Notes: generated from the sequence alone by a model not told the origin. A stretch of DNA of 64,000 nucleotides from JABWBH01 sp964526695 (GCA_964526695.1 CAZGJA010000139.1:37450-101449); one strand, 5' to 3'. Counted from the first letter of the stretch, positions 45,174-52,770 are shown. Translations and numbers: made by a program.

Positions 45174-45230
45174 CTGTTCAAGTCCTCGGCGCGGCTGGCC
45201 GTAGGCCCATGCGCCTGGGGACTTGAACAG
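45174..45230 (+). terminator. 12-bp inverted repeat after the first beta-helix gene
   Basis: CTGTTCAAGTCC (45174-45185) is the exact reverse complement of 45219-45230. A TCCCTTGTTCTTCT stretch follows. The position, 27 bases after the stop and before the next start at 45275, fits a rho-independent-type terminator or an attenuator between the two beta-helix genes. Confidence 0.55.
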
Positions 45231-45274
45231 TCCCTTGTTCTTCTACTCACGATTGATCGAGGGGAGCAGTCATC

Positions 45275-46915
45275 ATGTGCAAATGGGTCGCTGTCGCTAT
45301 TATGGTGTATTTGGCACAAGTAGCCTCGGGCAAGACCATCTTCGTGGATGATAATGCGGTTGGTGCGAGTGATGGCACGAGTTGGACCAACGCCTACAGA
45401 AGCTTGCAATCCGCCCTGCGCGCTGCGCGTGCAGGGGACCAGATTTGGGTCGCGGAAGGAATCTACTATCCAAGCTCCGATGGTCGTCGCAGAACGAGCT
45501 TTGAGCTGGTTTCCGGTATTGAGTTGTACGGTGGATTCTGCGGTGATGAAGCCAGCGTCGCCGAGCGCCCCCAAAAGCTGCGAGAGACGTTGCTTTCCGG
45601 GAATATCGGCGATCCATCGCGGCGCACTGACAATTCCGTCCATATCCTAGAGTCGATCGGTACGGATGCAACCACACGATTCGACGGGTTTCATTTAATG
45701 GGGGCATACAACAGCCTCAGTGGATTTGAGGGACGAGGCGGCGCCATCTATGCAGAAGACAGCCGGATGGCGGTGGCCAATTGCGTGTTCCGCAAGAACT
45801 ACGCAGGCGGCGGCGGCGCCATCTGGTTCCAGGACTCCAATCCTGTGGTCCAAAAATGCAAGTTTGTCCATAACAAACATCGCGCGGTAAACAACAACAA
45901 TAGTCATGTGGCGTTGGAATCGTGCGTATTTATTCGGAACAGTACGTTCGCAGATGGATCCGCAAGTGCCACCTATAATGGGAGCACCTTGCTCGCGTCT
46001 AACTGTGCATTCATTAGGAATATGGCGGAAGGTGACGGTGGTGCATACTTCGGGCGGTTTGAATCGGCATTCATCAATTGCCTGTTCATTGGCAACAGTG
46101 GCCGTGGGCACGGCGGAGCAATATATCAATTTGATGGGCCTCTCATTGTGGCCGGATGCTCTTTCTACGAGAATCATAGCGATTTGCGGGGAGGGGGCGC
46201 CATTTCGTGTATTCCAAATGCGTGGCTTGAGAATAGTGTGTTTTGGAAGAATACGGCCTTTTGGAGTGGAGAAGATGCTCAGTTGGAATTCGGGGACAAT
46301 CCTCCAAGCATCGACCATTGCCTCGTCGAAGGCTGGACGGGTCGCTGGGGCGGGGAGGGAAACTTCGATGCGGATCCGAAGTGGATTGACGCCGGGGGTG
46401 GGAATCTGCGGATTGCGGGGGACTCGCCGTGTGTTGACGCGGGGACCAATGATGCCGTGACGGAGGCCGTGGATTTGGATGGGAATCCGCGGATCCTAGG
46501 CGGGCGGGTGGACATTGGGGCTTATGAGAATCTGTGCCGGGAGGTGATCGACCTTGCGGCCTCGATGGTCGAGGACGACGCCGAGGGTCACATCGGCGAC
46601 GGCGACGGCGTGTGCGAGACAGGCGAGGACTGCGTCGTCACGGCCACGGTGGCGGTGGATGCGGCGACGATGCCCGAAGGCTCGGCGGTGCGCGTTGTGT
46701 TCGCGCCGGTGGATGAGAACGGCGACCCGGATCCCGATGCGTGCTGCGCCGACCACACCTGCGGCCCGGACGCCCGCTGCCCGAAAGTGCGCAAAGCCCG
46801 CATCGACGCTGCGGGCGGGGGCATGGCCACGCTGCGCGGCTGCGCCGGGGGGCGGTGGACGGTCTGTGTTGAAGGCTGTGGCGAGGCGCTGTGCCAGGAA
46901 GTCTCATGCCCGTGA
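45275..46915 (+). CDS. Secreted beta-helix protein with Cys-rich C-terminal domain
   Basis: 546 residues; GGGGAG lies nine bases before the ATG. The signal VAVAIMVYLAQVASG is followed by KTIFVDDNAVGASDGTSWTNAYRSLQSALRAARAGDQIWVAEG, the same opening as the modules of the upstream protein. Beta-helix coils follow (VANCVFRKNYAGGGGAIWF, FINCLFIGNSGRGHGGAIY), then the cap DSPCVDAGTNDAV...VDLDGNPRILGGRVDIGAYE. The last ~130 residues are a different, Cys-rich domain (GDGVCETGEDC, ACCADHTCGPDARCPK, CVEGCGEALCQEVSCP). DNA up to ~46480 is clearly poorer in GC than the rest of the window, while the Cys-rich tail is GC-rich. Likely a paralogue of the preceding gene; function unknown. Confidence 0.8.
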   Translation: MCKWVAVAIMVYLAQVASGKTIFVDDNAVGASDGTSWTNAYRSLQSALRAARAGDQIWVAEGIYYPSSDGRRRTSFELVSGIELYGGFCGDEASVAERPQKLRETLLSGNIGDPSRRTDNSVHILESIGTDATTRFDGFHLMGAYNSLSGFEGRGGAIYAEDSRMAVANCVFRKNYAGGGGAIWFQDSNPVVQKCKFVHNKHRAVNNNNSHVALESCVFIRNSTFADGSASATYNGSTLLASNCAFIRNMAEGDGGAYFGRFESAFINCLFIGNSGRGHGGAIYQFDGPLIVAGCSFYENHSDLRGGGAISCIPNAWLENSVFWKNTAFWSGEDAQLEFGDNPPSIDHCLVEGWTGRWGGEGNFDADPKWIDAGGGNLRIAGDSPCVDAGTNDAVTEAVDLDGNPRILGGRVDIGAYENLCREVIDLAASMVEDDAEGHIGDGDGVCETGEDCVVTATVAVDAATMPEGSAVRVVFAPVDENGDPDPDACCADHTCGPDARCPKVRKARIDAAGGGMATLRGCAGGRWTVCVEGCGEALCQEVSCP

Positions 46916-46948
46916 CAGGCCGGGGAAAGTAGGTGTGTCGCGGCAGAA

Positions 46949-47201
46949 CATGCTCACGCTGAGTACAGCGAGAGCATGGCACCCGCCGGGAGAGACGGGT
47001 GGGAGCATGCCACGCGGCCGGGGAGAGCGGGCGCGTGGCGGCAGAACATGCTCACGCTGAGTACAGCGAGAGCATGGCACCCGCCGGGGAGAGCGGGCGT
47101 GTGGCGTCAGAACATGCTCACGCTGAGTACAGCGAGAGCATGCCACCCGCCGGGCGTGTGGCGACATGACATGCTCACGCTGAGTACGGCGAGAGCATGC
47201 C
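46949..47201 (+). repeat. ATGCTC..GAGCAT hairpin repeat, four copies
   Basis: Copies at about 46949-46978, 47046-47075, 47112-47141 and 47170-47201 share ATGCTCACGCTG - AGTA - CAGCGAGAGCAT, each followed by GGCACCCGCC or GCCACCCGCC. The stem is 11 bp with one A-A mismatch; the fourth copy has CGGCG and would use a G-T pair. These fill most of the 391-base gap before the ATP-grasp gene. A related array is at 31763. Confidence 0.88.
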
Positions 47202-47207
47202 ACCCGC

Positions 47208-47232
47208 CCGCTTCCTGACGGGCGCGGCTCTG
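47208..47232 (+). repeat. Dispersed intergenic repeat, 'CGCTTCCT..GGGCGCGGCTCTG' family
   Basis: Fourth copy in the window, directly after the hairpin array and 75 bases before the ATP-grasp start. Confidence 0.7.
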
Positions 47233-47306
47233 AAAGGAGCGACTCCGCAAGGGCGCGGGGCTGTTGCGAACGCCGTCCAGCGGCGCACACTATCGTGCTG
47301 CTCGGC

Positions 47307-48569
47307 ATGAACATCCTCATCCTTCACGACGATCTGCCGCCTGACGCGCGCAGCGACGAGCTGGACGTGTTCGCGCAGGCGCGCGCCATCGGCGCGGCCC
47401 TCGATGAGCTGGGCCATGCGTGGAGCACGCTGGGCGTGTCGCTGGATTTGCAGGCGCTGGCGGACCATGTGGCGCAGGATCGGCCCGATCTGGTCGTCAA
47501 CCTTGTCGAGTCGCTGGGCCGGCAGATGCGGCTGGCGCACGCCGCCCCAGCGCTGCTGGACGTGCTCGACCTGCCCTATACGGGCGTGCCGACGGAGGGG
47601 TTGTTCCTCACCAGCGGCAAGGTTCTGGCCAAGCGGTGGATGGCGGCCTGCGGCATCCCGACGCCGGCGTGGGTGGACGCGTCGGGGCATGTGGGCGATT
47701 GCGGCCTCGAATGCGGAGCTCGCTTCGACTGCGGCGACGACGATTCCGACCGCCGCGGCCTTGACGACTACGGCCACTCCGGCGACGACCACGCCCATTC
47801 GGGTGGTCGTGCGAGCTCCCTTGCCGGTGCGACGCATAATCGAGGCGCGAAGCCCGATGGCGGCGGCCCGTTCGCAGGGCGATCGTCGCACACATCGGGT
47901 CGCCGGGCCGAGCCGGATGCGTTTTGCCCCGGACGTTACATCATCAAGTCCGTCTGGGAACATGCCTCGCTGGGACTGGATGACGACTCGATCATCACCG
48001 TTGCGAGCGTCGATGACGCACGTCGCGCGATCCGCGAGCGCGCCGGCAAGCTCGGCGGCGAAGCCTTCGCGGAAGCGTACATCGACGGCCGTGAGTTCAA
48101 TCTGGCGCTGCTCGATCGCGGGAAGCGAGACTGTCCGCGCGGGGATGACCTGCCCGTGGAGGTGCTGCCGCCGGCGGAGATTCGATTCGAGGACTATGCG
48201 CCGGGCAAGCCGCGGATCGTCGGCTACGCGGCCAAGTGGGCGGAGGATTCGTTCGAGTATCACAAGACTCCGCGGCGCTTTTCGTTCCCGCCGCAGGACG
48301 TGCCGCTGCTTGCGCGGCTGCGGGAGCTGGCTTTGCGGTGCTGGGTGGCGTTCGGGCTGAAGGGGTACGCCCGTGTGGATTTCCGCGTCGATGAGGCGGG
48401 GCAGCCGTGGGTGCTGGAGGTCAACACCAACCCGTGCCTGTCGCCGGACGCGGGTTACATGGCTGCGGCGGCGCAGGCGGGCTTGAGCTATCGGGACGTG
48501 GTGGAGCGACTGGTGCAAGCGGCGTTGGCGGGGCGAACTTCTCCGTTGGACGCTTCGGCGGCGAGCTGA
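47307..48569 (+). CDS. D-alanine-D-alanine ligase-like ATP-grasp protein with a low-complexity insert
   Basis: 420 residues from the ATG at 47307 (MNILILHDDLPPDARSDELDV). The ATP-grasp order is PDLVVNLVESLGRQMRL, LDVLDLPYTGVPTEGLFLTSGKVLAKRWMAACGIPTPAWV, then PGRYIIKSVWEHASLGLDDDSI, GEAFAEAYIDGREFNLALL, VEVLPPAEIRFED and CWVAFGLKGYARVDFRVDEAGQPWVLEVNTNPCLS with the metal-binding ExNxNP. Between residues ~130 and 208 is an insert rich in Gly, Asp, His and Arg, where the family usually needs only ~20 residues. Such proteins join amino acids or dipeptides with ATP. This type, separate from cell-wall loci, is probably not the house-keeping Ddl. Substrate unknown. Confidence 0.85.
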   Translation: MNILILHDDLPPDARSDELDVFAQARAIGAALDELGHAWSTLGVSLDLQALADHVAQDRPDLVVNLVESLGRQMRLAHAAPALLDVLDLPYTGVPTEGLFLTSGKVLAKRWMAACGIPTPAWVDASGHVGDCGLECGARFDCGDDDSDRRGLDDYGHSGDDHAHSGGRASSLAGATHNRGAKPDGGGPFAGRSSHTSGRRAEPDAFCPGRYIIKSVWEHASLGLDDDSIITVASVDDARRAIRERAGKLGGEAFAEAYIDGREFNLALLDRGKRDCPRGDDLPVEVLPPAEIRFEDYAPGKPRIVGYAAKWAEDSFEYHKTPRRFSFPPQDVPLLARLRELALRCWVAFGLKGYARVDFRVDEAGQPWVLEVNTNPCLSPDAGYMAAAAQAGLSYRDVVERLVQAALAGRTSPLDASAAS

Positions 48570-48680
48570 TGCGCCCGCTTGCCGATTGAGGCCGAAACGG
48601 CGCGCAGAGGCGCGCCCGAACTTGGATCGCCTCGTCACCGCCGCGCAGGCGGGCGTCCCGGGGGCTGAGCCCGACGGGCT

Positions 48681-48735
48681 GGATTCTCGCCTGCGCGGGA
48701 ATGACGAAACTGGTCTCGCCTGCGCGGGAATGACG
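48681..48735. repeat. Two copies of a REP-like CTCGCCTGCGCGGGAATGACG motif
   Basis: TCGCCTGCGCGGGAATGACG at 48687-48706 and again at 48716-48735, between the ATP-grasp gene and the small unknown gene. The type is the widespread TCATTCCCGCGNNNGCGGG palindrome; a variant lies near 18623. Confidence 0.75.
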
Positions 48736-48773
48736 CGCTGTGCCGTTGTGCCTCAGTTGCAAGGGAACTGCTG

Positions 48774-49190
48774 ATGCCGCCGCCCGTTTCATCCTTGAAC
48801 GCGCTGCTCGACGCGACATCCGCCACGCGAGTGTGGCTGGCGGGACATGCGGTGGCCGCCAAGCGCATCGTCGAAGGCGCCCTCGGCGATGCGGCCCGGC
48901 CCCCGACCGGACCGATCGACCTGGCGATCCTCGCGCCGTTGGACGCCGACGAAGCCCTCTACTTCGCGGGCAAGGGCGTCGAGAGGTTGACCGACAAGGG
49001 CCGGCTGATCCTTGTGCGGGAAGCGCCCCGGCAAGATCCGGTTGCATGGAAGGGTGAAACTGAAGACTTGCTCATCGCGCGAATCGAATCGCTCGGCCTG
49101 CGCATGGCGGCCCGTCTGAATCTGGAAACCGGCTCGGCTCTGGAGTTCCTCCGTCGCGGCGACTCGGCGGAAGCCATTCGGAAGGGATGA
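48774..49190 (+). CDS. Small protein of unknown function
   Basis: 138 residues; AAGGGA lies seven bases before the ATG. It has a Rossmann-like rhythm: ATRVWLAGHAVAAKRIVEG, GPIDLAILAPLDADEALYFAGKGVERLTDKGRLILVREAP, then an Arg/Ala-rich helix (ESLGLRMAARLNLETGSALEFL). The AILAPLDADEALYFAGKGVERL...GRLILV stretch resembles the second half of a methyltransferase-like fold, but no SAM-binding motif is present. It is convergent with nuoD (stop 51 bases away) and 204 bases after the ATP-grasp gene. I do not recognise the family. Confidence 0.6.
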   Translation: MPPPVSSLNALLDATSATRVWLAGHAVAAKRIVEGALGDAARPPTGPIDLAILAPLDADEALYFAGKGVERLTDKGRLILVREAPRQDPVAWKGETEDLLIARIESLGLRMAARLNLETGSALEFLRRGDSAEAIRKG

Positions 49191-49240
49191 TCGCGTCGCG
49201 ATCGGTCATTTGCGAACGACGCCCGGCGATCCCCGACCCG

Positions 49241-50440
49241 TCAGCGATCCACCTCGCCCATGACCACGTCGATGCTGCCGATGATGGCCGGGACGTCGGC
49301 GAGGAGGCAGTCGCGGGCGACGTGCGTCGTGATGGAGAGGTTGCAAAAGCTCGGTCCGCGCGCTTTGACGCGGGATGGAATGGCCGAGCCGTCACCGCGA
49401 ACGTAGAAGCCGAGCAGGCCGCGCGGGTTCTCGACTTCGACATACGTTTCATCCGTGGGGAGTTTCTTGCCCTGCACCTTTTCGGCAATGGACGGGCCCT
49501 CGGTCAGCCGCGAAAGCGCCTGCCGGATGATGCGCACGGACTGGGCCATTTCCAATACGCGAACATAATAACGGCTCCAGCAGTCGCCGACGCAGACGCC
49601 GCGCGGGGTGCTGCCCGTGCCGCCGGGCTGCGCGATGGGCACGTCGAACTCATACGTTTCGTAACCGTCGTAGGGCATCGTCTTGCGCAGGTCGAACCGC
49701 ACGCCGCTGCCGCGCAGGCACGGGCCGGACAGTCCCCACCGCACCGCGTCCTCCGCGGAGATCACGCCCACGCGACCCGTGCGCTTGACGAAAATGTGGT
49801 TGTACGAAAGGAGGTTATTATATTCCGGGATTTTCGGCTCGAAATAGTCGAGAAACTCGCTGCATACGTCCGTCCAGCCCTCGGGCACGTCGTTGTGCAC
49901 GCCGCCGACGGTGATGTAGCTGTAGGTGAGCCGCGCTCCGCAGGCGGCCTCGAAGAGGTCGAGGATGCGCTCGCGCTCGCGGAAGGCATAGAGGAACGGC
50001 GTGAACGCGCCCATGTCCAGACCGTAGGTTCCGAACGACACGAGGTGCGAGGCGATGCGGTTCAGCTCCGCGAAGATAACGCGAAGAATCTGCCCGCGCG
50101 GCGGAACCACGATACCCGCCAGCTTCTCGATGGCGAGCGCGAAGCCCTGGTTGTTGTTCATCCCCGCCAGGTAGTCCATGCGGTCCGTGTAGGGGATGTA
50201 TTGGAACGGCTGGAGGTTTTCGCCGATCTTCTCCGCGCAGCGGTGGAGGTAGCCGATGTGCGGAATGGCCTCGAGCACCATCTCGCCGTCCGTGCGCAGC
50301 ACCACGCGCAGCACGCCGTGCGTGGACGGATGCTGCGGACCCATGTTCACCAGCATCTCTTCCGTGCGGACGTCGCCCTGCTCGCGCCGGTCGATGTCCA
50401 GCAGCAGGTCCGGTTGTGCTTCCAGCAGTACGTCAGTCAT
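49241..50440 (-). CDS. nuoD: NADH-quinone oxidoreductase subunit D (complex I 49 kDa)
   Basis: 399 residues from the ATG at 50440. Diagnostic segments: MLVNMGPQHPSTHGVLRVVLRTDGE, AIPHIGYLHRCAEKIGENLQPFQYIPYTDRMDYLAGMNNNQGFALAIEKL, LRVIFAELNRIASHLVSFGTYGLDMGA and ending LADVPAIIGSIDVVMGEVDR. HPSTHG and the Tyr/His of the quinone pocket are present. The protein forms the quinone-binding part of the peripheral arm with NuoB. Last gene of the nuo cluster; it starts 10 bases after the Uma2 gene, which separates it from nuoC. Confidence 0.97.
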   Translation of the reverse strand: MTDVLLEAQPDLLLDIDRREQGDVRTEEMLVNMGPQHPSTHGVLRVVLRTDGEMVLEAIPHIGYLHRCAEKIGENLQPFQYIPYTDRMDYLAGMNNNQGFALAIEKLAGIVVPPRGQILRVIFAELNRIASHLVSFGTYGLDMGAFTPFLYAFRERERILDLFEAACGARLTYSYITVGGVHNDVPEGWTDVCSEFLDYFEPKIPEYNNLLSYNHIFVKRTGRVGVISAEDAVRWGLSGPCLRGSGVRFDLRKTMPYDGYETYEFDVPIAQPGGTGSTPRGVCVGDCWSRYYVRVLEMAQSVRIIRQALSRLTEGPSIAEKVQGKKLPTDETYVEVENPRGLLGFYVRGDGSAIPSRVKARGPSFCNLSITTHVARDCLLADVPAIIGSIDVVMGEVDR

Positions 50441-50450
50441 GCGAAACCGC

Positions 50451-51086
50451 CTATTCCTTTCCACGTTCCTTCAGATTCAGCGACAGACCCGGCAGCGCGG
50501 CGGACTTGTAGGATCTCCCGAAGGGCACGACATGCTCCTCCCAGTTGCGCGCGCGCGGCTTTCGGCGAAGGGCGACCAGCGTCGGCTCGAGGGCGTTGCG
50601 CTGCGGATCCACGATCCAATACTCGAGGATGCTGCGCACCTGCCAATACAGGTGCCGATCCCGAACCGTGTCTTTCTCCGCTCGACGGTTGGAGACGATT
50701 TCCACCACCAGAAACGGAGACACATCGTCCCATGACGCGGGCGGCGGGTGCGGGAAGTCGCGGTAAACGGCCAGGTCGGGGTGAGGCCTCGTCGGCGCCA
50801 TTCGACCCGGAACCTCCAGTTCCGCGCCCTCGGTGATGTGATTGATGCTGCCCCGATGCCGTCGTCCGAACGCTGTCAAGGCCGCGCGGACAACCTGGAG
50901 CCAATAGTCATGATTCGGAATGGGGTTAGGCGACACGGCGAGAGCTCCGTCGATCAACTCGTAAACGTACCCCGGCGTCCCACGGGCGCTGCGGTATTCT
51001 GCCAGCGTCAAGATGCGCCCGTGGTCCGCCGGACCCAGTGTCTCGACGGCCGGTGCGTGTGAGATGGTCTCAATCTGCCGCAACAT
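50451..51086 (-). CDS. Uma2-family (DUF820) putative restriction-endonuclease-like protein
   Basis: 211 residues. The Uma2 fold is clear: ILTLAEYRSARGTPGYVYELIDGALAVSPNPIPNHDYWLQVV, TEGAELEVPGRMAPTRPHPDLAVY, FLVVEIVSNRRAEKDTVRDRHLYW, ILEYWIVDPQRNALEPTLV. PD...E of a PD-(D/E)xK nuclease fold are present. The Lys usually in the following helix (D...K...Y) aligns with Asp here, so activity is doubtful. The family is often expanded in cyanobacteria and planctomycetes and has no settled role. It is inserted between nuoC and nuoD, reading the same way, and stops 10 bases before nuoD. Confidence 0.85.
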   Translation of the reverse strand: MLRQIETISHAPAVETLGPADHGRILTLAEYRSARGTPGYVYELIDGALAVSPNPIPNHDYWLQVVRAALTAFGRRHRGSINHITEGAELEVPGRMAPTRPHPDLAVYRDFPHPPPASWDDVSPFLVVEIVSNRRAEKDTVRDRHLYWQVRSILEYWIVDPQRNALEPTLVALRRKPRARNWEEHVVPFGRSYKSAALPGLSLNLKERGKE

Positions 51087-51129
51087 CGTTCACTCGTCCC
51101 GCATTTCCAAGCTCAATGAATACGAGTTC

Positions 51130-51251
51130 ATCCACAGATTACGCAGATTGCGCAGATGAATGCAAATAGCCATGAGTTCAAGTGCTGTTGATTCCCAATG
51201 ATACGGCGAGTTGCCTCATCCCAATCTGCGAAATCTGCGTCATCTGCGGAT
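51130..51251. repeat. Imperfect 28-bp inverted repeat (ATCTGCG..CATCTGCGGAT type)
   Basis: The arm at 51130-51157 (ATCCACAGATTACGCAGATT..) is nearly the reverse complement of 51224-51251 (..AATCTGCGTCATCTGCGGAT). It fills the 207-base gap between the Uma2 and nuoC genes. Arrays of this ATCTGCGTNATCTGCGGA element are common in planctomycetes and other environmental bacteria. Confidence 0.7.
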
Positions 51252-51293
51252 CATTCCATTTCGCCCGGCACAGAGCCTTCCGGGCGACTTCCA

Positions 51294-51842
51294 TCAGTGG
51301 TACGGATTCGTCAGCTCGTACTCCGTCGTCCCGGGTATTCCGTGGTATTCCAGCGGGTAGGCATAGTCCTTGCGCAGCGGATGCCCCTCCCAGTCGTCCG
51401 GGCAGAGGATGCGCCGCAGGTCCGGATGCCCCGTGAAGGGGATGCCCATCAGGTCGTACGCCTCGCGCTCGTGCCAGTCGGCCGCGGGCCAGACCTCGGC
51501 GACGGATGGAAGGCTCGGCGTCTCGCGCTCGGTGACCAGGCGAACCGCGAAGCTCCAAGTTTGCTGCGGCACGACCAGCGAATCGCCCTGGTCCAGCGCC
51601 ACGTGCATGAGGTCATACACGCAGGCCAGCTTGTTGTCCGCCAGCAGATCCAGCGCCGTGATGGAGCGAAGGAAGTTCAGTTGCAGCCGCGGCTCGTCGC
51701 GCAGGAACCGCGCGACCTGCGGCCAGAGGGCGTTGTCCGACTGCCGGATGACCGCGTAAGGCCTGGCGCCTCCCACCGCGGCGTCATGTATCGCCTCACC
51801 GAAGCGATTCTTGAGAATGTTGCAAATGGATTCGGGTGTCAT
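51294..51842 (-). CDS. nuoC: NADH-quinone oxidoreductase subunit C (complex I 30 kDa)
   Basis: 182 residues, usual for a separate NuoC. Segments: LRDEPRLQLNFLRSITALDLLADNKLACVYDLMHV, ETPSLPSVAEVWPAADWHEREAYDLMGIPFTGHPDLRRILCPDDWEGHPLRKDYAYP. The WHEREAYDLMGI(F/P)xGHPDLRRIL box is diagnostic. The protein scaffolds NuoD and NuoB in the peripheral arm. It starts 37 bases after the shortened hicA stop. Its upstream neighbours in order are hicA, hicB and nuoB; downstream is a repeat and Uma2. Confidence 0.96.
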   Translation of the reverse strand: MTPESICNILKNRFGEAIHDAAVGGARPYAVIRQSDNALWPQVARFLRDEPRLQLNFLRSITALDLLADNKLACVYDLMHVALDQGDSLVVPQQTWSFAVRLVTERETPSLPSVAEVWPAADWHEREAYDLMGIPFTGHPDLRRILCPDDWEGHPLRKDYAYPLEYHGIPGTTEYELTNPYH

Positions 51843-51879
51843 GATTCGTACACCTTGGAACTGGATGCTCTTGTTGACA

Positions 51880-52029
51880 TCACCGCGAGAGGTTGACCGC
51901 CGCTCTGCGGAAGTCCTTGCGATTCAGGTTGCCGGTCCCTGGGTTCATCCACAGGGAATGACGCGAGCCTTCCCGCTTAAGCACGCAGCCATGGCGGCGC
52001 AGGTGTCGCAACAAGGCTGATCGCTTCAT
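51880..52029 (-). CDS. hicA: HicA-like toxin, C-terminally shortened
   Basis: 49 residues from the ATG at 52029, which overlaps the hicB stop in an ATGA (52026-52029). MKRSALLRHLRRHGCVLKREGSRHSLWMNP is a textbook HicA beginning with its catalytic His in GSRHS. HicA proteins then continue as TGR..xVPRHxEIxxxLxRxICxxLxI, ~15-25 residues more. Here the frame reads TGNLNRKDFRRAAVNLSR and stops. FRRAAVN aligns weakly with VPRHxEIN, which suggests decay of the second half. HicA is an mRNA-cutting RNase with a dsRBD-like fold; this short form may be inactive. Confidence 0.7.
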   Translation of the reverse strand: MKRSALLRHLRRHGCVLKREGSRHSLWMNPGTGNLNRKDFRRAAVNLSR

Positions 52030-52241
52030 CGGACGGTCACGGTCTCGCGGATCGCGTCTTCCGGAACGCCGGCCAGCCCATCCGTTCGCCGATCCTCCAA
52101 GATGAGCCGGATGGCCTCGACCAGGCTCTCGCGGCACTCATCCATGGTGCGACCCTGCCCATTGGCGCCGGGCACTTCAGGGCAGTAACCGATGTACCAG
52201 TCCCCGTCCCTCTCGAACACCGCTGTGAACTCGTTGCTCAT
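52026..52241 (-). CDS. hicB: HicB-type antitoxin
   Basis: 71 residues. FTAVFERDGDWYIGYCPEVPGANGQGRTMDECRESLVEAIRLILEDRR is the typical HicB core (partial RNase H-like fold that binds HicA). No separate DNA-binding domain is present, so autoregulation would need another factor or the operon promoter. Its ATG overlaps the nuoB stop in an ATGA (52238-52241), and its own stop overlaps hicA in another ATGA. Order hicB-hicA is a known minority layout. It is inside the complex I operon and must be translated with it. Confidence 0.9.
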   Translation of the reverse strand: MSNEFTAVFERDGDWYIGYCPEVPGANGQGRTMDECRESLVEAIRLILEDRRTDGLAGVPEDAIRETVTVR

Positions 52242-52756
52242 CCCAGCGCTTTCTCCTTCGCCTTCGTCAGGACATCCTTGGCCCGCGTCTGGTGGCGAAT
52301 CTTGTCCTGCAGGCGCATCAGCCCCTCGATCAGCGCCTCAGGGCGCGGCGGGCAGCCGGGCACGTACACGTCCACCGGCACCACGAGGTCCACGCCCTTC
52401 ACGACGTGATACCCATGCTTGAAGTACGGCCCGCCACCGACGGTGCAGGCGCCCATGGCGATCACATACTTCGGCTCCGGCATCTGGTTGTAGAGACGCT
52501 TGAGCCGGCTGGCCATCTTGTAGGTCACCGTGCCCGCGACGATCATCAAATCCGCCTGCCGCGGGGTCGCGCGAAACGCCCCCGCGCCGAACCGGTCAAT
52601 GTCGAACCGCGACGCGCCGACCGCCATCATCTCGATCGCGCAGCACGCCAGACCGAACGTCATCGGCCACACGCTGTTGCTGCGCCCCCAGTTGATGAGC
52701 CAGTCCAGCGACGTGACCATCACGCCTTCTTCAAACCGATTCTCAATCCAGCTCAT
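52238..52756 (-). CDS. nuoB: NADH-quinone oxidoreductase subunit B (complex I 20 kDa, PSST)
   Basis: 172 residues. MTFGLACCAIEMMAVGASRFDIDRFGAGAFRATPRQADLMIVAGTVTYKMA, YVIAMGACTVGGGPYF and VDVYVPGCPPRPEALIEGLMRLQDKI hold the four N2-cluster cysteines: the CC pair plus the Cys of GACT and PGCPP. The terminal iron-sulfur cluster passes electrons to quinone at the NuoD interface. Its stop overlaps hicB. It begins ~118 bases after nuoA, across a repeat. Confidence 0.97.
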   Translation of the reverse strand: MSWIENRFEEGVMVTSLDWLINWGRSNSVWPMTFGLACCAIEMMAVGASRFDIDRFGAGAFRATPRQADLMIVAGTVTYKMASRLKRLYNQMPEPKYVIAMGACTVGGGPYFKHGYHVVKGVDLVVPVDVYVPGCPPRPEALIEGLMRLQDKIRHQTRAKDVLTKAKEKALG

Positions 52757-52770
52757 GGTCGCTGCGCTCC

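Noticed and set aside
46949..47201. CRISPR array
   Set aside because: Spacing is irregular, intervening sequence is itself repetitive, and there are no cas genes.
47175..48638. 487-residue minus-strand frame opposite the ATP-grasp gene
   Set aside because: Arg/His/Pro-rich shadow of a conserved plus-strand gene.
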